From the NCBI RefSeq assembly GCF_003574445.1, contig NZ_KZ984553.1:310001-374000 (forward strand): 64,000 nucleotides of DNA. Direction: 5' to 3'. The DNA is from Streptomyces sp. YIM 130001 (GTDB lineage Bacteria > Actinomycetota > Actinomycetes > Streptomycetales > Streptomycetaceae). Below, one piece after another: positions 43,679 to 53,314 of the stretch (position 1 is the first letter of the stretch; each line of letters starts with the position of its first letter). The notes under the pieces were generated by a model that saw only the letters and a program-made list of their open reading frames with translations, did no database searches and was not told where the DNA came from. The position numbers and the translations under genes were made by a program.

Positions 43679-45966
43679 CCGCCGCACCGCACCCCTCCCC
43701 CGCGCATCAGCAGCAACTGCCGCCCCCGGGTGGACGCCGCAGGCACCGCCCCGATCCCCCGCGGCGCGGCCGGCGCCGTGCCGCGCCCCCGCGTCCCGCG
43801 TCGAGGAGCAGGCGGCCGAGGACCGTCCGTACCCCCACCGTCCTGCAGATGGAGGCCGTCGAGTGCGGCGCCGCCGCGCTCGCCATGGTGCTCGCCCACC
43901 ACGGACGGCACGTCCCGCTCGAGGAACTGCGCATCGCGTGCGGCGTCTCCCGGGACGGCTCGCGGGCGAGCAACCTCCTGAAGGCGGCCCGCAGTTACGG
44001 TCTGACGGCCAAGGGCATGCAGATGGAGCCGGCCGCACTCGCCGAGGTCGAAGCACCGGCGATCCTGTTCTGGGAGTTCAACCACTACGTCGTCTACGAC
44101 GGCACGGGACGCCGCCTCGGCCGCAAGGGCGTGTACGTCAACGACCCGGACAAGGGCCGCCGCTTTGTGCCGGCGGAGGACTTCGACACCAGCTTCACCG
44201 GGGTCGTCCTGGTCCTCTCACCCGGTGAGGACTTCCGCCCGGGAGGACGCAGACCCGGTGTCATGAAGGCCCTGCCGGCCCGGATGCGCGGCACCGCGGG
44301 CACCATGGCCGCCGCACTGCTCGCCAGCCTGCTGCTCGTGGCAGTCGGCGCCTCGCTCCCCGCACTCAGCCGGACGTACATCGATCTGTTCCTGATCGGT
44401 CATCAAACCTCGCTGCTCGGCGCCCTGTTCACCTCGATGGGCGCCATGGTGGCGCTCACCGCGGTGCTGACCTGGCTGCAGCAGGCGAATCTGCTGCGCG
44501 GTCGCATCATCTCCTCCACCCTCGGCAGCGCCCGCTTCCTGCGCCATCTGCTGCGTCTGCCCGTCTCCTTCTACGCACAGCGAAGTCCCGCCGATCTGGT
44601 GCAGCGCCTGTCCTCCAACGACACGGTCGCCGAGACCCTGGCCCGCGATCTGACGGCCGCCGGGGTGGACGGCATCGTGGTCCTTCTCTACGCGGCCCTG
44701 CTGTGGACGTACGACCCGCAGCTCACCCTCGTCGGCGTCGGTATCGCGCTGCTGAACATCGTGGCCATGCGGATCGTCGTCCGGCTGCGGGCCACCGGCA
44801 CCCAGAAACTGCGGGCCGACAGCGCCAAGCTCACCAACACCTCGTACACCGGCCTGCAGTTGATCGAGACGTTGAAGGCCACGGGCGGCGAGGACGGCTA
44901 CTTCCGGCGCTGGGCGGGCCAGCACGCCACCACCCTCGAGGAGCAGCAGCGCCTCGGGGTGCCGAGTGCGTGGCTCGGTGTCGTCGCGCCGGCCCTGGCC
45001 ACGGTGAACAGCGCCGTGATCCTGTGGATCGGCGGCCTGCGTGCGGTCGAGGGGCATCTGTCGATCGGCCTGCTCGTCGCCTTCCAGGCACTCGTCACCC
45101 GGTTCACCGCGCCGATCACCCGCCTCAACGGTGTCGCGGGCCGCATCCAGGACTTCGCCGCGGATGTCGCCCGCCTCAAGGACGTCGAGAACTTCCCCGT
45201 CGACACGCTCTACTCCCGGCCCGAACCGGCCGCGAGTACCCGCCGCCTCACCGGGCACGTCACGCTCGATGCCGTCACCTTCGGCTACAGCCCGCTCGAC
45301 AAGCCGCTCCTGACGGGCTTCTCGCTGTCGGTCGGGCCGGGGCAGCAGGTCGCCCTTGTCGGCGGCTCCGGCAGCGGCAAGTCGACCGTGTCCCGGCTCA
45401 TTTCGGGGCTCTACAGCCCGTGGGAGGGCGCGATCCACATCGACGGGCAGCGTCTGGAGGACATTTCACGCGGGGCGCTCGCCGCCTCCGTCTCCTTCGT
45501 CGACCAGGACGTCTTCCTCTTCGAGGGCACGGTCCGCGACAACGTCGCTCTGTGGGACCCGTCCATCACGGACGACGCCGTCGTCGCGGCCCTCCAGGAC
45601 GCCTGTCTGTACGATCTCGTGTCCCGCAGGCCCGGCGGCATCCACGCGCGCGTGGAGCAGGACGGGCGGAACTTCTCCGGCGGGCAGCGGCAGCGTCTGG
45701 AGATCGCGCGGGCCCTCGTCCGCCGCCCGAGCATCCTTGTCCTCGACGAGGTGACCAGCGCCCTGGACGCCGAGACCGAGCAGAGAGTGATCGACAACCT
45801 GCGGCGCCGCGGCTGCGCCTGCGTCGTCATCGCCCACCGCCTGAGCACGGTGCGCGACAGCGACGAGATCGTCGTACTCGACCAGGGCCGGATCGTGGAG
45901 CGCGGACGCCATGAGCACCTTGTCGCCGCGGGCGGGCCGTACGCCGAGCTGGTCAAGGAGCACTGA
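43675..45966 (+). CDS. NHLM-type peptidase/permease/ATP-binding exporter (C39 ABC transporter)
   Basis: The 763-residue exporter starts at GTG 43675. An Arg/Pro-rich N-tail precedes the C39 peptidase: VLQMEAVECGAAALAMVLAHHG (catalytic Cys64) and FNHYVVYDG (catalytic His). Six TM helices follow (from about residue 205), then an ATPase with Walker A GGSGSGKST, signature FSGGQRQRLE, Walker B ILVLDEVTSALD and the H-loop VIAHRLSTV. It would cut the precursor after Gly-Gly and export the core. It is the NHLM_micro_ABC1 type. It is followed 1 base later by the second exporter gene. The open frame upstream of 43675 lies inside the HlyD gene and is not coding. Confidence 0.94.
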   Translation: MTAAPHPSPAHQQQLPPPGGRRRHRPDPPRRGRRRAAPPRPASRSRRPRTVRTPTVLQMEAVECGAAALAMVLAHHGRHVPLEELRIACGVSRDGSRASNLLKAARSYGLTAKGMQMEPAALAEVEAPAILFWEFNHYVVYDGTGRRLGRKGVYVNDPDKGRRFVPAEDFDTSFTGVVLVLSPGEDFRPGGRRPGVMKALPARMRGTAGTMAAALLASLLLVAVGASLPALSRTYIDLFLIGHQTSLLGALFTSMGAMVALTAVLTWLQQANLLRGRIISSTLGSARFLRHLLRLPVSFYAQRSPADLVQRLSSNDTVAETLARDLTAAGVDGIVVLLYAALLWTYDPQLTLVGVGIALLNIVAMRIVVRLRATGTQKLRADSAKLTNTSYTGLQLIETLKATGGEDGYFRRWAGQHATTLEEQQRLGVPSAWLGVVAPALATVNSAVILWIGGLRAVEGHLSIGLLVAFQALVTRFTAPITRLNGVAGRIQDFAADVARLKDVENFPVDTLYSRPEPAASTRRLTGHVTLDAVTFGYSPLDKPLLTGFSLSVGPGQQVALVGGSGSGKSTVSRLISGLYSPWEGAIHIDGQRLEDISRGALAASVSFVDQDVFLFEGTVRDNVALWDPSITDDAVVAALQDACLYDLVSRRPGGIHARVEQDGRNFSGGQRQRLEIARALVRRPSILVLDEVTSALDAETEQRVIDNLRRRGCACVVIAHRLSTVRDSDEIVVLDQGRIVERGRHEHLVAAGGPYAELVKEH

Positions 45967-45967
45967 G

Positions 45968-48847
45968 ATGGCCTCTGTTCCGCACGAGCAGTCGTACCCG
46001 CGTCACTCCGACGACCCCGACGACTCCGTCGCCGCCGCCTTCGGCGCGCTCGGCACAGCGGTCGACTGCGCGGGGCTGCCCAGCGTGCATCTCGAAGGCC
46101 CGCAGGTGCTGTGGCTGGTCGTGTCCGGTGCGCTCGACCTCTTCGCCGTCGACGCGGTGCAGCAGGGCCACTGGCACTACCTCGGCCGACTCGAACCGGG
46201 CACGCTGCTGCTCGGCCCCACCGAAGGCCCTCAGCACACCCTCGTCGGCCGCCCCCTGCACGGCTGCGCCCTGCGCCGGATCCCGCTCCGCGAGCTCTAC
46301 CGTGCGGAGTACGACAACGCGTGGTCGTACGACCAGCAGTACGCCAGCCGGTATGACACTCAGGACGCGGCGCTCAGCCTCCTGGAGCACGCCTTCGCGC
46401 TCGGTATCGGACGCGGCCACCGGGTCCTTTTCGAGGCTCCGCTCGACGGCCGCGGCACGGGCGACGACGTGGTGACCGACGACGACGTGCTGTGGATGCC
46501 GGTGGCACCGGGAAGCGTGCAGTACGGCGCCGCCTACAGCGAGCAGACGGCGAGCGATCTGCTCGTCGATGCGGCGATGTGGCAGCGGATGGTCAATCAG
46601 CAGTGGCGGCTGCTCTCCGCCCTCGACCGCTGGATCGAGCGTCTGGAGCGGGCCCACGAGGACCGTGCGGCGGCCGGGATCAAGGCGGGCGAGCACGTCC
46701 GTGAGCAGGCCGACCGGACCCTGATCGCCTCCATCGGCCGCACGGGCGGGCGCGGTTCCGCCCGTCGTACGGGGTCCGGCGGCGGCCACGACGACGCGAC
46801 GTACGCCGCCTGCCGCCTGGTCGCGGAGGCTTCGGGCATCACGCCGGACCAGCAGCTCAGGGGCAGGCCGGGCGGTGAACGGATCGATCCGGTGGAGCAG
46901 TTCGCGGTGGCTGCGCGGGTCCGTACCCGTGGCGTCCGGCTCGACGGCCGCTGGTGGCGCGAGAACTCAGGGCCGCTGGTGGGGCACCGCACGGCGAGCG
47001 GCGCGCCGGTCGCCCTGCTCTGGCGGCGCGGCGGCTACGAGTCGGTGCATCCGACGTCCGGGCGCCGCACCCGCATCGATGCCGCCATGGCGGAGGAGCT
47101 CGAGCCGGGCGCCGTCATGTTCTACCGCCCGCTGCCGGAGCGGGCGTTGACGCCCTGGGGCCTGGCCCGGTTCAGTCTGCGCGGCAGCGGCGGCGACGTG
47201 CGCAATCTCGCGCTCGCCTCCCTGGTGACCGTGCTGGTAGGCGCCCTGGTGCCGGTCGCCACGGGAGAGGTGCTCGGCGTACTCGTACCTAATGCCGAGA
47301 CCGGCTTGATCGTCCAGGTGTCCCTGGCAGTCCTGGTCGGCAGTATCGTCTCCGCGGCCTTCATGCTGCTGCAGCACCTGACGGTGCTGCGTATGGAGGG
47401 CCGCATGGAGAGCGCGCTCCAACCGGCCGTCTGGGACCGCCTGTTGCGACTGCCCACCCGCTTCTTCGCGGCCCGCTCCACCGGGGAGCTGGCAAGCGCG
47501 GCGATGGGAGTCAGCGCGATCCGCCGGGTCCTGTCGGGCATCGGCCCGATCGTCCTGCAGTCCGGCTCGATCGGCGCGATGAGCGTCGTACTGCTGCTCC
47601 TGTACAGCGTGCCGCTCGCGCTGACCGCCCTGGCGATGCTCGCCGTCATCGCGGGCGTCTTCCTCGTCCTCGGCCTGTGGGAACTGCGCTGGCAGCGCCG
47701 CCTGGTGAAGCTCGCCAACAAGCTCAACAACCAGGCGTTCCAGACCCTGCGCGGCCTGCCCAAGCTCCGGGTCGCCGGGGCGGAGAGCTTCGCCTACGCG
47801 GCCTGGGCCGGGGAGTTCGCCCGCAGCCGGGAACTCCAGCAGCGGGCCGGCCGCATCAAGAACATCACCACGGTCCTCGACGCGGTCTATCTGCCGCTCT
47901 GCACGCTCATCATGTTCCTGCTGCTCGCCGGCCCGGCACGCGGGAGTCTCACCGCGGGCGAGTTCCTCACCTTCAGCACCGCGGTGACCATGCTCCTCAC
48001 CGCCGTCACCCAGCTGACCGGCGCGCTGATATCGGCGGCCGCCGTCCTGCCCATGTTCGAACAGATCAAGCCGGTACTCGACGCGACCCCGGAGGTACGC
48101 AGCGGGAGCACCCAACCCGGCGAGCTCCGGGGCGCGATCGAGGTGCGCTCGTTGTCCTTCCGCTACAGCGACGACGGCCCACTCGTCCTGGACGATGTGT
48201 CGCTGGCGATCCGGCCGGGCGAATTCGTGGCCGTCGTCGGCCCGAGCGGCTGCGGCAAGTCGACCCTGCTCCGCCTCCTGATCGGCTTCGACGCACCGGT
48301 CTCGGGCAGCGTGCTCTACGACGGCCAGGACCTCGGGGCCCTCGACCAGTCGGCGGTGCGCCGCCAGTGCGGTGTGGTGCTGCAGAACGCCCAGCCGCTC
48401 ACCGGCTCGATCCTGGACTGCATCTGCGGCGCCGAGTCGTACACCCAGGAGGAGGCCTGGGAGGCCGCCGCGATGGCGGGCCTCGCCGACGACATCAAGC
48501 GGATGCCGATGGGCCTGCACACGATGATCGCGGGCGGCGGCGCGGTCTCGGGCGGCCAGCGCCAGCGTCTGATGATCGCCCAGGCCCTGATCCGCCGCCC
48601 CCGCGTCCTCTTCTTCGACGAGGCGACGAGCGCCCTGGACAACGAGACCCAGCGCACGGTCATGGACAGCACCCGCTCCCTGAACGCCACCCGCATCGTC
48701 ATCGCCCACCGCCTCTCCACAGTCCTCGACGCCGACCGCGTCGTGGTCATGTCGGAGGGCCGCATCGTCCAACAGGGCACCCCCGCCGACCTCCTGTCGG
48801 ACACGAACGGCAGACTCCACGAGCTGGTGCGGCGGCAGATGCGGTGA
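45968..48847 (+). CDS. NHLM-type bacteriocin ABC exporter, second subunit with cNMP-like N-domain
   Basis: The 959-residue protein has an N-terminal cupin/cyclic-nucleotide-binding-like domain (VLWLVVSGALDLFAVDAV to VGRPLHGCALRRI). A helical middle follows (WRLLSALDRWIERLERAHED), then a C39-like fold without the catalytic Cys (VALLWRRGGYESVHPTSG), six TM helices and an ATPase (Walker A GPSGCGKST, signature VSGGQRQRLM, Walker B VLFFDEATSALD). This is the NHLM_micro_ABC2 architecture. The start is ATG 45968, with AAGGAG overlapping the end of the previous gene. It probably forms a heterodimer with the peptidase-ABC protein. The 284 bp after it (48848-49131) hold nothing I can support. Confidence 0.93.
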   Translation: MASVPHEQSYPRHSDDPDDSVAAAFGALGTAVDCAGLPSVHLEGPQVLWLVVSGALDLFAVDAVQQGHWHYLGRLEPGTLLLGPTEGPQHTLVGRPLHGCALRRIPLRELYRAEYDNAWSYDQQYASRYDTQDAALSLLEHAFALGIGRGHRVLFEAPLDGRGTGDDVVTDDDVLWMPVAPGSVQYGAAYSEQTASDLLVDAAMWQRMVNQQWRLLSALDRWIERLERAHEDRAAAGIKAGEHVREQADRTLIASIGRTGGRGSARRTGSGGGHDDATYAACRLVAEASGITPDQQLRGRPGGERIDPVEQFAVAARVRTRGVRLDGRWWRENSGPLVGHRTASGAPVALLWRRGGYESVHPTSGRRTRIDAAMAEELEPGAVMFYRPLPERALTPWGLARFSLRGSGGDVRNLALASLVTVLVGALVPVATGEVLGVLVPNAETGLIVQVSLAVLVGSIVSAAFMLLQHLTVLRMEGRMESALQPAVWDRLLRLPTRFFAARSTGELASAAMGVSAIRRVLSGIGPIVLQSGSIGAMSVVLLLLYSVPLALTALAMLAVIAGVFLVLGLWELRWQRRLVKLANKLNNQAFQTLRGLPKLRVAGAESFAYAAWAGEFARSRELQQRAGRIKNITTVLDAVYLPLCTLIMFLLLAGPARGSLTAGEFLTFSTAVTMLLTAVTQLTGALISAAAVLPMFEQIKPVLDATPEVRSGSTQPGELRGAIEVRSLSFRYSDDGPLVLDDVSLAIRPGEFVAVVGPSGCGKSTLLRLLIGFDAPVSGSVLYDGQDLGALDQSAVRRQCGVVLQNAQPLTGSILDCICGAESYTQEEAWEAAAMAGLADDIKRMPMGLHTMIAGGGAVSGGQRQRLMIAQALIRRPRVLFFDEATSALDNETQRTVMDSTRSLNATRIVIAHRLSTVLDADRVVVMSEGRIVQQGTPADLLSDTNGRLHELVRRQMR

Positions 48848-49131
48848 CGCGGGCCACGCTGTCCACTCTCTGATCCCTGCTCGACGCCGCCGCCCACTCG
48901 GGTATCGGACCCCGCCGCCAGGCTTTCCGCCGAGGCGGTCCCGCACCACGGGTTCAGGATCCGGGTCGGGGATCGCCGTGGGCGACTTGGCCCGCGCGAT
49001 CCAGATCCGCGCCGCGGGGCCATGGTGTGGCGGCGAGGCTGGGTGGAGCCCGTGACACCACCGCCCGAGCCACACCACCCGGTGGCGCAGCAATCGCCCA
49101 CGGCGACGCTCCAACAACACAAACTGGGCGA

Positions 49132-49852
49132 TCAGTTGAGCAGCGACCGCTTGTCGACAGCCTCGGCGACCTTGGGGGCCGCGCCTTCCTCCTTCCCTTT
49201 GGGCAGCAGGTTGATGGTGAGGACCTTCTGGCGGATGGCGTACCTGATCGCCACGTTGAGGATCCGTCGCTCACGCCTGACCGAACTGGCCGCGGACGGG
49301 TCGCCGTCGAGCCGGATGTCGAGCGCATGCAGGACCGCGTCGACGTGCTTGGTGTCCTCCCGAGCCGACACGGGAAGGGAGTTGCGGCCGATCCACGACA
49401 AGATGGTGCGGACCTCGGGCGGGGCCTCAGAACGGCGGAGCTTGTTGAAGGCGTACTCGCGCAGGGCCCTGCGCACGTCGACCGGCTCGAAGCGGTCGGG
49501 ACCTCGGGGCGGAGGAGCGCAAGGGTGGCCTTGGTGGGGGCCTTGGCGGTGTTCTTGCGGTTGCTCGCGGAGATCCGGGGCCACTTCGCGTCGACGCACT
49601 GGAGAGCGAACTCGTATGCGGTGAGCTCGGATTCCGGCCTGACCTGGGATGCCGGCAGGCCGGTGTCCATGTCGAAGGGCTCGCCGTTGTTCGCGGCGAC
49701 CAGCAGCGTCGCACGGAAGGAATCCGCGAGGGCTCTGGTGGCGAAGCCCTGGCCGCGCCGTCGGCCGACCAGCGAACGGTGTAGGTGGTCTTGCGCTTTC
49801 CCTTGTAGACCTCGGTGTCGTAGAAGTGGACCTTGAAGGACCGGTGGCTCAC
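49132..49852 (-). pseudogene. Frameshifted, C-terminally truncated site-specific integrase
   Basis: From GTG 49852 the sequence reads SHRSFKVHFYDTEVYKGKRK and TYTVRW, an integrase N-terminus. It continues in a second frame (GFATRALADSFRATLLVAANN to KAPTKATLALLR) and a third (FEPVDVRRALREYAFNKLRR to LTINLLPKGKEEGAAPKVAE, AVDKRSLLN), with at least two frameshifts. The Arg-His-Arg-Tyr catalytic domain is absent: the sequence ends at the point where that domain should begin. The start overlaps the stop of the xis-like gene, the layout of SLP1/pSAM2-type integrative elements. It is a dead relic of such an element. Confidence 0.8.
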
Positions 49853-50100
49853 GCAGCTCCCTCGCAGTCGGTGAGCCAGTTCTCGTAGTCACTGCGGCGG
49901 ATGCGCAGGGCACCGTTGGGGATGCGTATGCAGCGCGGTGCCTTCAGCGTCGTGAAAGGTTCCAATGCTTCCACGTCGCCCTGTCGAAGGATCGCCGTGA
50001 TGTGGACATCGCACCAGCTGGCGCGCGTGCGCGTACGGAAGGCCGCAGGCTGATCGCAGTCCGTTTCGGAGCACTGCTGGATACCCTGCGGGGAAGTCAT
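49849..50100 (-). CDS. Excisionase-like HTH protein with Cys/His-rich N-terminus
   Basis: The 83-residue protein has an N-terminal CSETDCDQPAAFRTRTRASW and CDVH set that could bind zinc, then a small winged-helix-like end IPNGALRIRRSDYENWLTDC, typical of Streptomyces element excisionases. Its stop overlaps the start of the broken integrase gene (GTGA), the usual xis-int arrangement. The start is ATG 50100; an in-frame ATG at 50109 is possible. It seems intact, but with its integrase lost it has no obvious partner here. The 399 bp upstream (50101-50499) show no convincing gene. Confidence 0.7.
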   Translation of the reverse strand: MTSPQGIQQCSETDCDQPAAFRTRTRASWCDVHITAILRQGDVEALEPFTTLKAPRCIRIPNGALRIRRSDYENWLTDCEGAA

Positions 50101-50499
50101 GGAACCCATGTACGGATTGTCACAGATGAGCGAAGCAAGTACCTCGCCCGCGTGGGCCGGGGCCGCGCCCACTCAACACCTCGGCGTCCCGCACCGCCCG
50201 TCTCGGTGGCCGCTGACCTACCCCGGCAGATCCACCAGTCCCGCAATGAGCCCCCAGTTCCCGCAGCAGCACCCACACCGGCGCCCAACGCATGAGCCGC
50301 GCAACGCAGCCCCGCCACCGCCACCGCCAGCGACATGGTCTGCCGGGGCACGCACACGCTCTTCAGAGTAAGAGCAAGCGGGATCTCCAGTGTTATGCGC
50401 AGCCACAGGCCACCGCTGGCCACCGGCAGACGGGGCAATGACGCACTGGCTAAAGTGACCACCGTCTGCGCCCGGGACAGGAGAAACGGGGGGGTTCCA

Positions 50500-51375
50500 A
50501 TGCCCATAGAGCCGGTGTCCATCGTCGTGGTGGCGGCAGCGATCGAGCTGAGCGAGTTTCAGCAGAACCTCGTCGTCGCCGTCGTCGGCATCGTCGGCGG
50601 TGTCCTCGGAACGATTGCCGTCGAGCGGTTCAAGCTGCGGCGCGAGCCGACCAAGCGGCTCTCCTGGGATGCTGAGGTCCACAATGCCATGCTGTCCACG
50701 GACGAAAACCTGCACCAACAGCTACAGTTGAACTTCAACGGCCACCCGATCGCGGGCCTGAGTTCGGTCGACTTCCGCGTGGAGAACACCGGCAACCGAG
50801 TGGTAAAGGACCAGTATCTACGGTTCCACTTCCCAGTCGGGCAGCTCGTCGAAGCCGCCATCACGTCGGGACCCGAGCGCGAGATGGGCGTGGTCAGGCG
50901 CCAGGACCGCGAACAAGGACCGGGCGAGGCTGTGTTCGCCATCGGGCACCTCGAGCGCGGCCAGGCCGTCTCGCTCCGGCTCTCTGTGTCGGCGCGTGAC
51001 CTCGGCAACTGGCGGGTCGTCGCCCACAACGATGAAGGCGATGTCGAGTTCCACGAGCGTGCGGCCGCCCGACGGCGAGCGGACCGGGAGCACGTCCCAA
51101 CTCTGTTCGCCCTGACGTTTCTGCTGTTCTCGGCGCCCCCATTGGCCGCGCTCCTCGGCGACCTCGGACGAATCATCGCCGTGGTCCTCGGCACGGCCCT
51201 TCTCCTCAGCATCGTCCCGCATCTGGCACCCGCCGGACGTGCCCTGCGGGACTTCCTCACCCGGCCCGAGCCGAAGCCGGGCGTCCACATCAACAGGGTC
51301 GACTCGTCTGCATTGTCCATCGGCGACCATGGCTCGGCCACACATCACGCGTCCGTGCCCGGGCAACACCCCTAG
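50500..51375 (+). CDS. Membrane protein of unknown function
   Basis: The 291-residue protein has an N-terminal hydrophobic segment (LVVAVVGIVGGVLGTIAVE), then about 170 soluble residues of beta-rich character (VDFRVENTGNRVVKDQYLRF, VFAIGHLERGQAVSLRLSV) like an immunoglobulin-type or accessory beta domain. Two TM helices follow near residues 205-250 (LFALTFLLFSAPPLAALL; IIAVVLGTALLLSIV). The C-terminus has the motif SALSIGDHGSATHH. I do not recognise the family. It stands beside an Mrr-type nuclease gene in a mosaic region, so a defence or element-maintenance role is possible but unproven. The start is ATG 50500, after a G-rich run. Confidence 0.7.
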   Translation: MPIEPVSIVVVAAAIELSEFQQNLVVAVVGIVGGVLGTIAVERFKLRREPTKRLSWDAEVHNAMLSTDENLHQQLQLNFNGHPIAGLSSVDFRVENTGNRVVKDQYLRFHFPVGQLVEAAITSGPEREMGVVRRQDREQGPGEAVFAIGHLERGQAVSLRLSVSARDLGNWRVVAHNDEGDVEFHERAAARRRADREHVPTLFALTFLLFSAPPLAALLGDLGRIIAVVLGTALLLSIVPHLAPAGRALRDFLTRPEPKPGVHINRVDSSALSIGDHGSATHHASVPGQHP

Positions 51376-51697
51376 AGGATCCCGAGGCGCCCCAAGACCG
51401 CGACAGCCACGCGGTACCTCTTAGTCGGCTCCAGAGCCTCTTTGAGTAGCGGACACCGGGGTTCCGTCAATAGAAGCGTGCAGCAGGTGATTTCGCTTCG
51501 CTCCTAGCTGCGGCCAGGTCCTGCCGATGGGCGCTCTCACGCCGCCGGCTGATTAGTGGCACTCTGCTCGTCCTCGCGGTTTGAGACGGATCACCGTCGC
51601 ATCTCCGCCGGACTTCCGGTGCCTCCTGTCGCTGTCATAAGGGTAGGTGATACTGCGAAAGTTCGGCAGAAGGGTCATGCACTGACCGGGGGGCGCA

Positions 51698-53281
51698 GTG
51701 GCAGGCAGAGGTGGGGCGGGCGGGAACGATCCCTACGCCAGGGAACTCGCACGGCAGGCGCGGGAGCACGAGAAGGCGCGTAAGGCCGCCGAGGCCGAGT
51801 CCAAACGCAAGGCGCGCGAGGAGAAGATCGCGTACGAGGCGGCCCGAGCACAGGAGGCTGTCGATCGCACCTACGTGCTTGAGAACGACGTCGAGCAGCT
51901 GGCGAATCTTCTGCGAACCGCGGTGCTGGACAGCAGCCATCTGACCTTCGACCGGCTCCAGCAGAGGTTCGTACCGGCCGCCTTTACTCCTCCCAAGGGC
52001 CGGGCCAAGGCCGCGCCGCAGCCTCGCTGGGAGGAGTACGAACCGGAACCCCCACGCGGTTTCCTCGGTGCGCTTGGCTTCGGCCGCAAGGGATACGACG
52101 CCGAAGTCGAGGCGGCCCGAGATCGGTTCGACAGGGCATTGCGCGACCATGCGCGGGACGACAAGAAGCGCGTCGAGAAGCTGGCGAGGCTCCGCGCCAA
52201 GCACGAGGAGCAGAACCAGCAGGAGGCCACCAGGGTCGAGGAGTGGAACGCACGTATCGAAGAACGCCGGGCTGCTTACCGCGAGCGGGACGTCGAAGCC
52301 GTTGAGTGGTTCATCGACCAGGCGCTCGCCGCTTCCAAGTACCCACATGGCTTCCCTAAGGCGCACCGGGTCTCGTACCAGGCGGACACGGGCGACCTTC
52401 TGGTCGAGATCGACCTCCCGCTGGAGGACGTCGTTCCCGAGGCGCGCGCGTACCGCTACGTGAAGTCCCGCGACGAGATGAATTCCGTGCCCCGCCCCGA
52501 CAAGGAGCGCAAAGAGCTCTACGCTTCCGTCCTCGCACAGACCGCACTGCGTACCGTGCACGAGCTGTTCGCCGCCGACACCGAGGGCACGGTGAAGTCC
52601 ATCGCCCTCAACGGACATGTGGCCACCATCGACCGAGCCACCGGGCGCGAGGTGCACCCGTGCCTGATCACCCTCCAGACGGACCGGGAGGAGTTCGCGC
52701 AGCTGGTACTGACACAGGTGGACCCACGCGCCTGCCTGAAGCGGCTACGCTCGCTGATCTCACCGAACCCGTACGAGCTGGAACCTGTGCGGCCCCTGGT
52801 CACCTTCGACCTCAGCAAGTTCCGGCTCATGGACAGCCTGGACGTCGTGGCAGGGTTGGACAGCCGCCCCGTGCTCATGGACCTGACGCCCACGGAGTTC
52901 GAGCACCTGATCCGGCAGCTGTTCGAGGCCATCGGCCTGGACAGCGTGAACACCCAGCCCTCCAAGGACGAGGGTGTCGACGCCATCGCGATGAACACCG
53001 ACCCGGTCATGAAGGGCCTGTGCGTCATCCAGGCCAAACGCACCAAGAACGTGGTGCCGTTCGAGACCGTCTCGGCCTTGGCCGGCGTCGTGGAACACAA
53101 GCGGGCGGCCAAAGGCATCCTCGTGACGACCTCATGGTTCGGTCGGGCCAGCGAGGCATTCGCCAACGAGCACGGACGTCTTGAACTGCTCGACGGCGCC
53201 AACCTGGTCCACCTGTTCAAGGAGCACCTGAACCTCGATGTGATCCCAGGACCGGTGCCGCCGAAGCGCCGACCCCAATGA
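51698..53281 (+). CDS. Mrr-type restriction endonuclease with coiled-coil N-terminus
   Basis: The 527-residue protein starts at GTG 51698. Residues 15-60 and 130-215 are highly charged coiled coil (EHEKARKAAEAESKRKAREE; RAKHEEQNQQEATRVEEW). A middle domain covers about 215-400. The C-terminal 130 residues are an Mrr-like PD-(D/E)xK nuclease: LTPTEFEHLIRQLFEAIG, then EGVDAIAM with the Asp and CVIQAKRTKN with the Gln-x-Lys, and ILVTTSWFGRASEAFA. Mrr proteins cut modified DNA (type IV restriction). No methylase is adjacent. The 322-bp gap before it (51376-51697) shows no other gene. Confidence 0.88.
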   Translation: MAGRGGAGGNDPYARELARQAREHEKARKAAEAESKRKAREEKIAYEAARAQEAVDRTYVLENDVEQLANLLRTAVLDSSHLTFDRLQQRFVPAAFTPPKGRAKAAPQPRWEEYEPEPPRGFLGALGFGRKGYDAEVEAARDRFDRALRDHARDDKKRVEKLARLRAKHEEQNQQEATRVEEWNARIEERRAAYRERDVEAVEWFIDQALAASKYPHGFPKAHRVSYQADTGDLLVEIDLPLEDVVPEARAYRYVKSRDEMNSVPRPDKERKELYASVLAQTALRTVHELFAADTEGTVKSIALNGHVATIDRATGREVHPCLITLQTDREEFAQLVLTQVDPRACLKRLRSLISPNPYELEPVRPLVTFDLSKFRLMDSLDVVAGLDSRPVLMDLTPTEFEHLIRQLFEAIGLDSVNTQPSKDEGVDAIAMNTDPVMKGLCVIQAKRTKNVVPFETVSALAGVVEHKRAAKGILVTTSWFGRASEAFANEHGRLELLDGANLVHLFKEHLNLDVIPGPVPPKRRPQ

Positions 53282-53314
53282 GCGGGGCGCCACGAACGTC
53301 GTGCGGTGCCCCGC

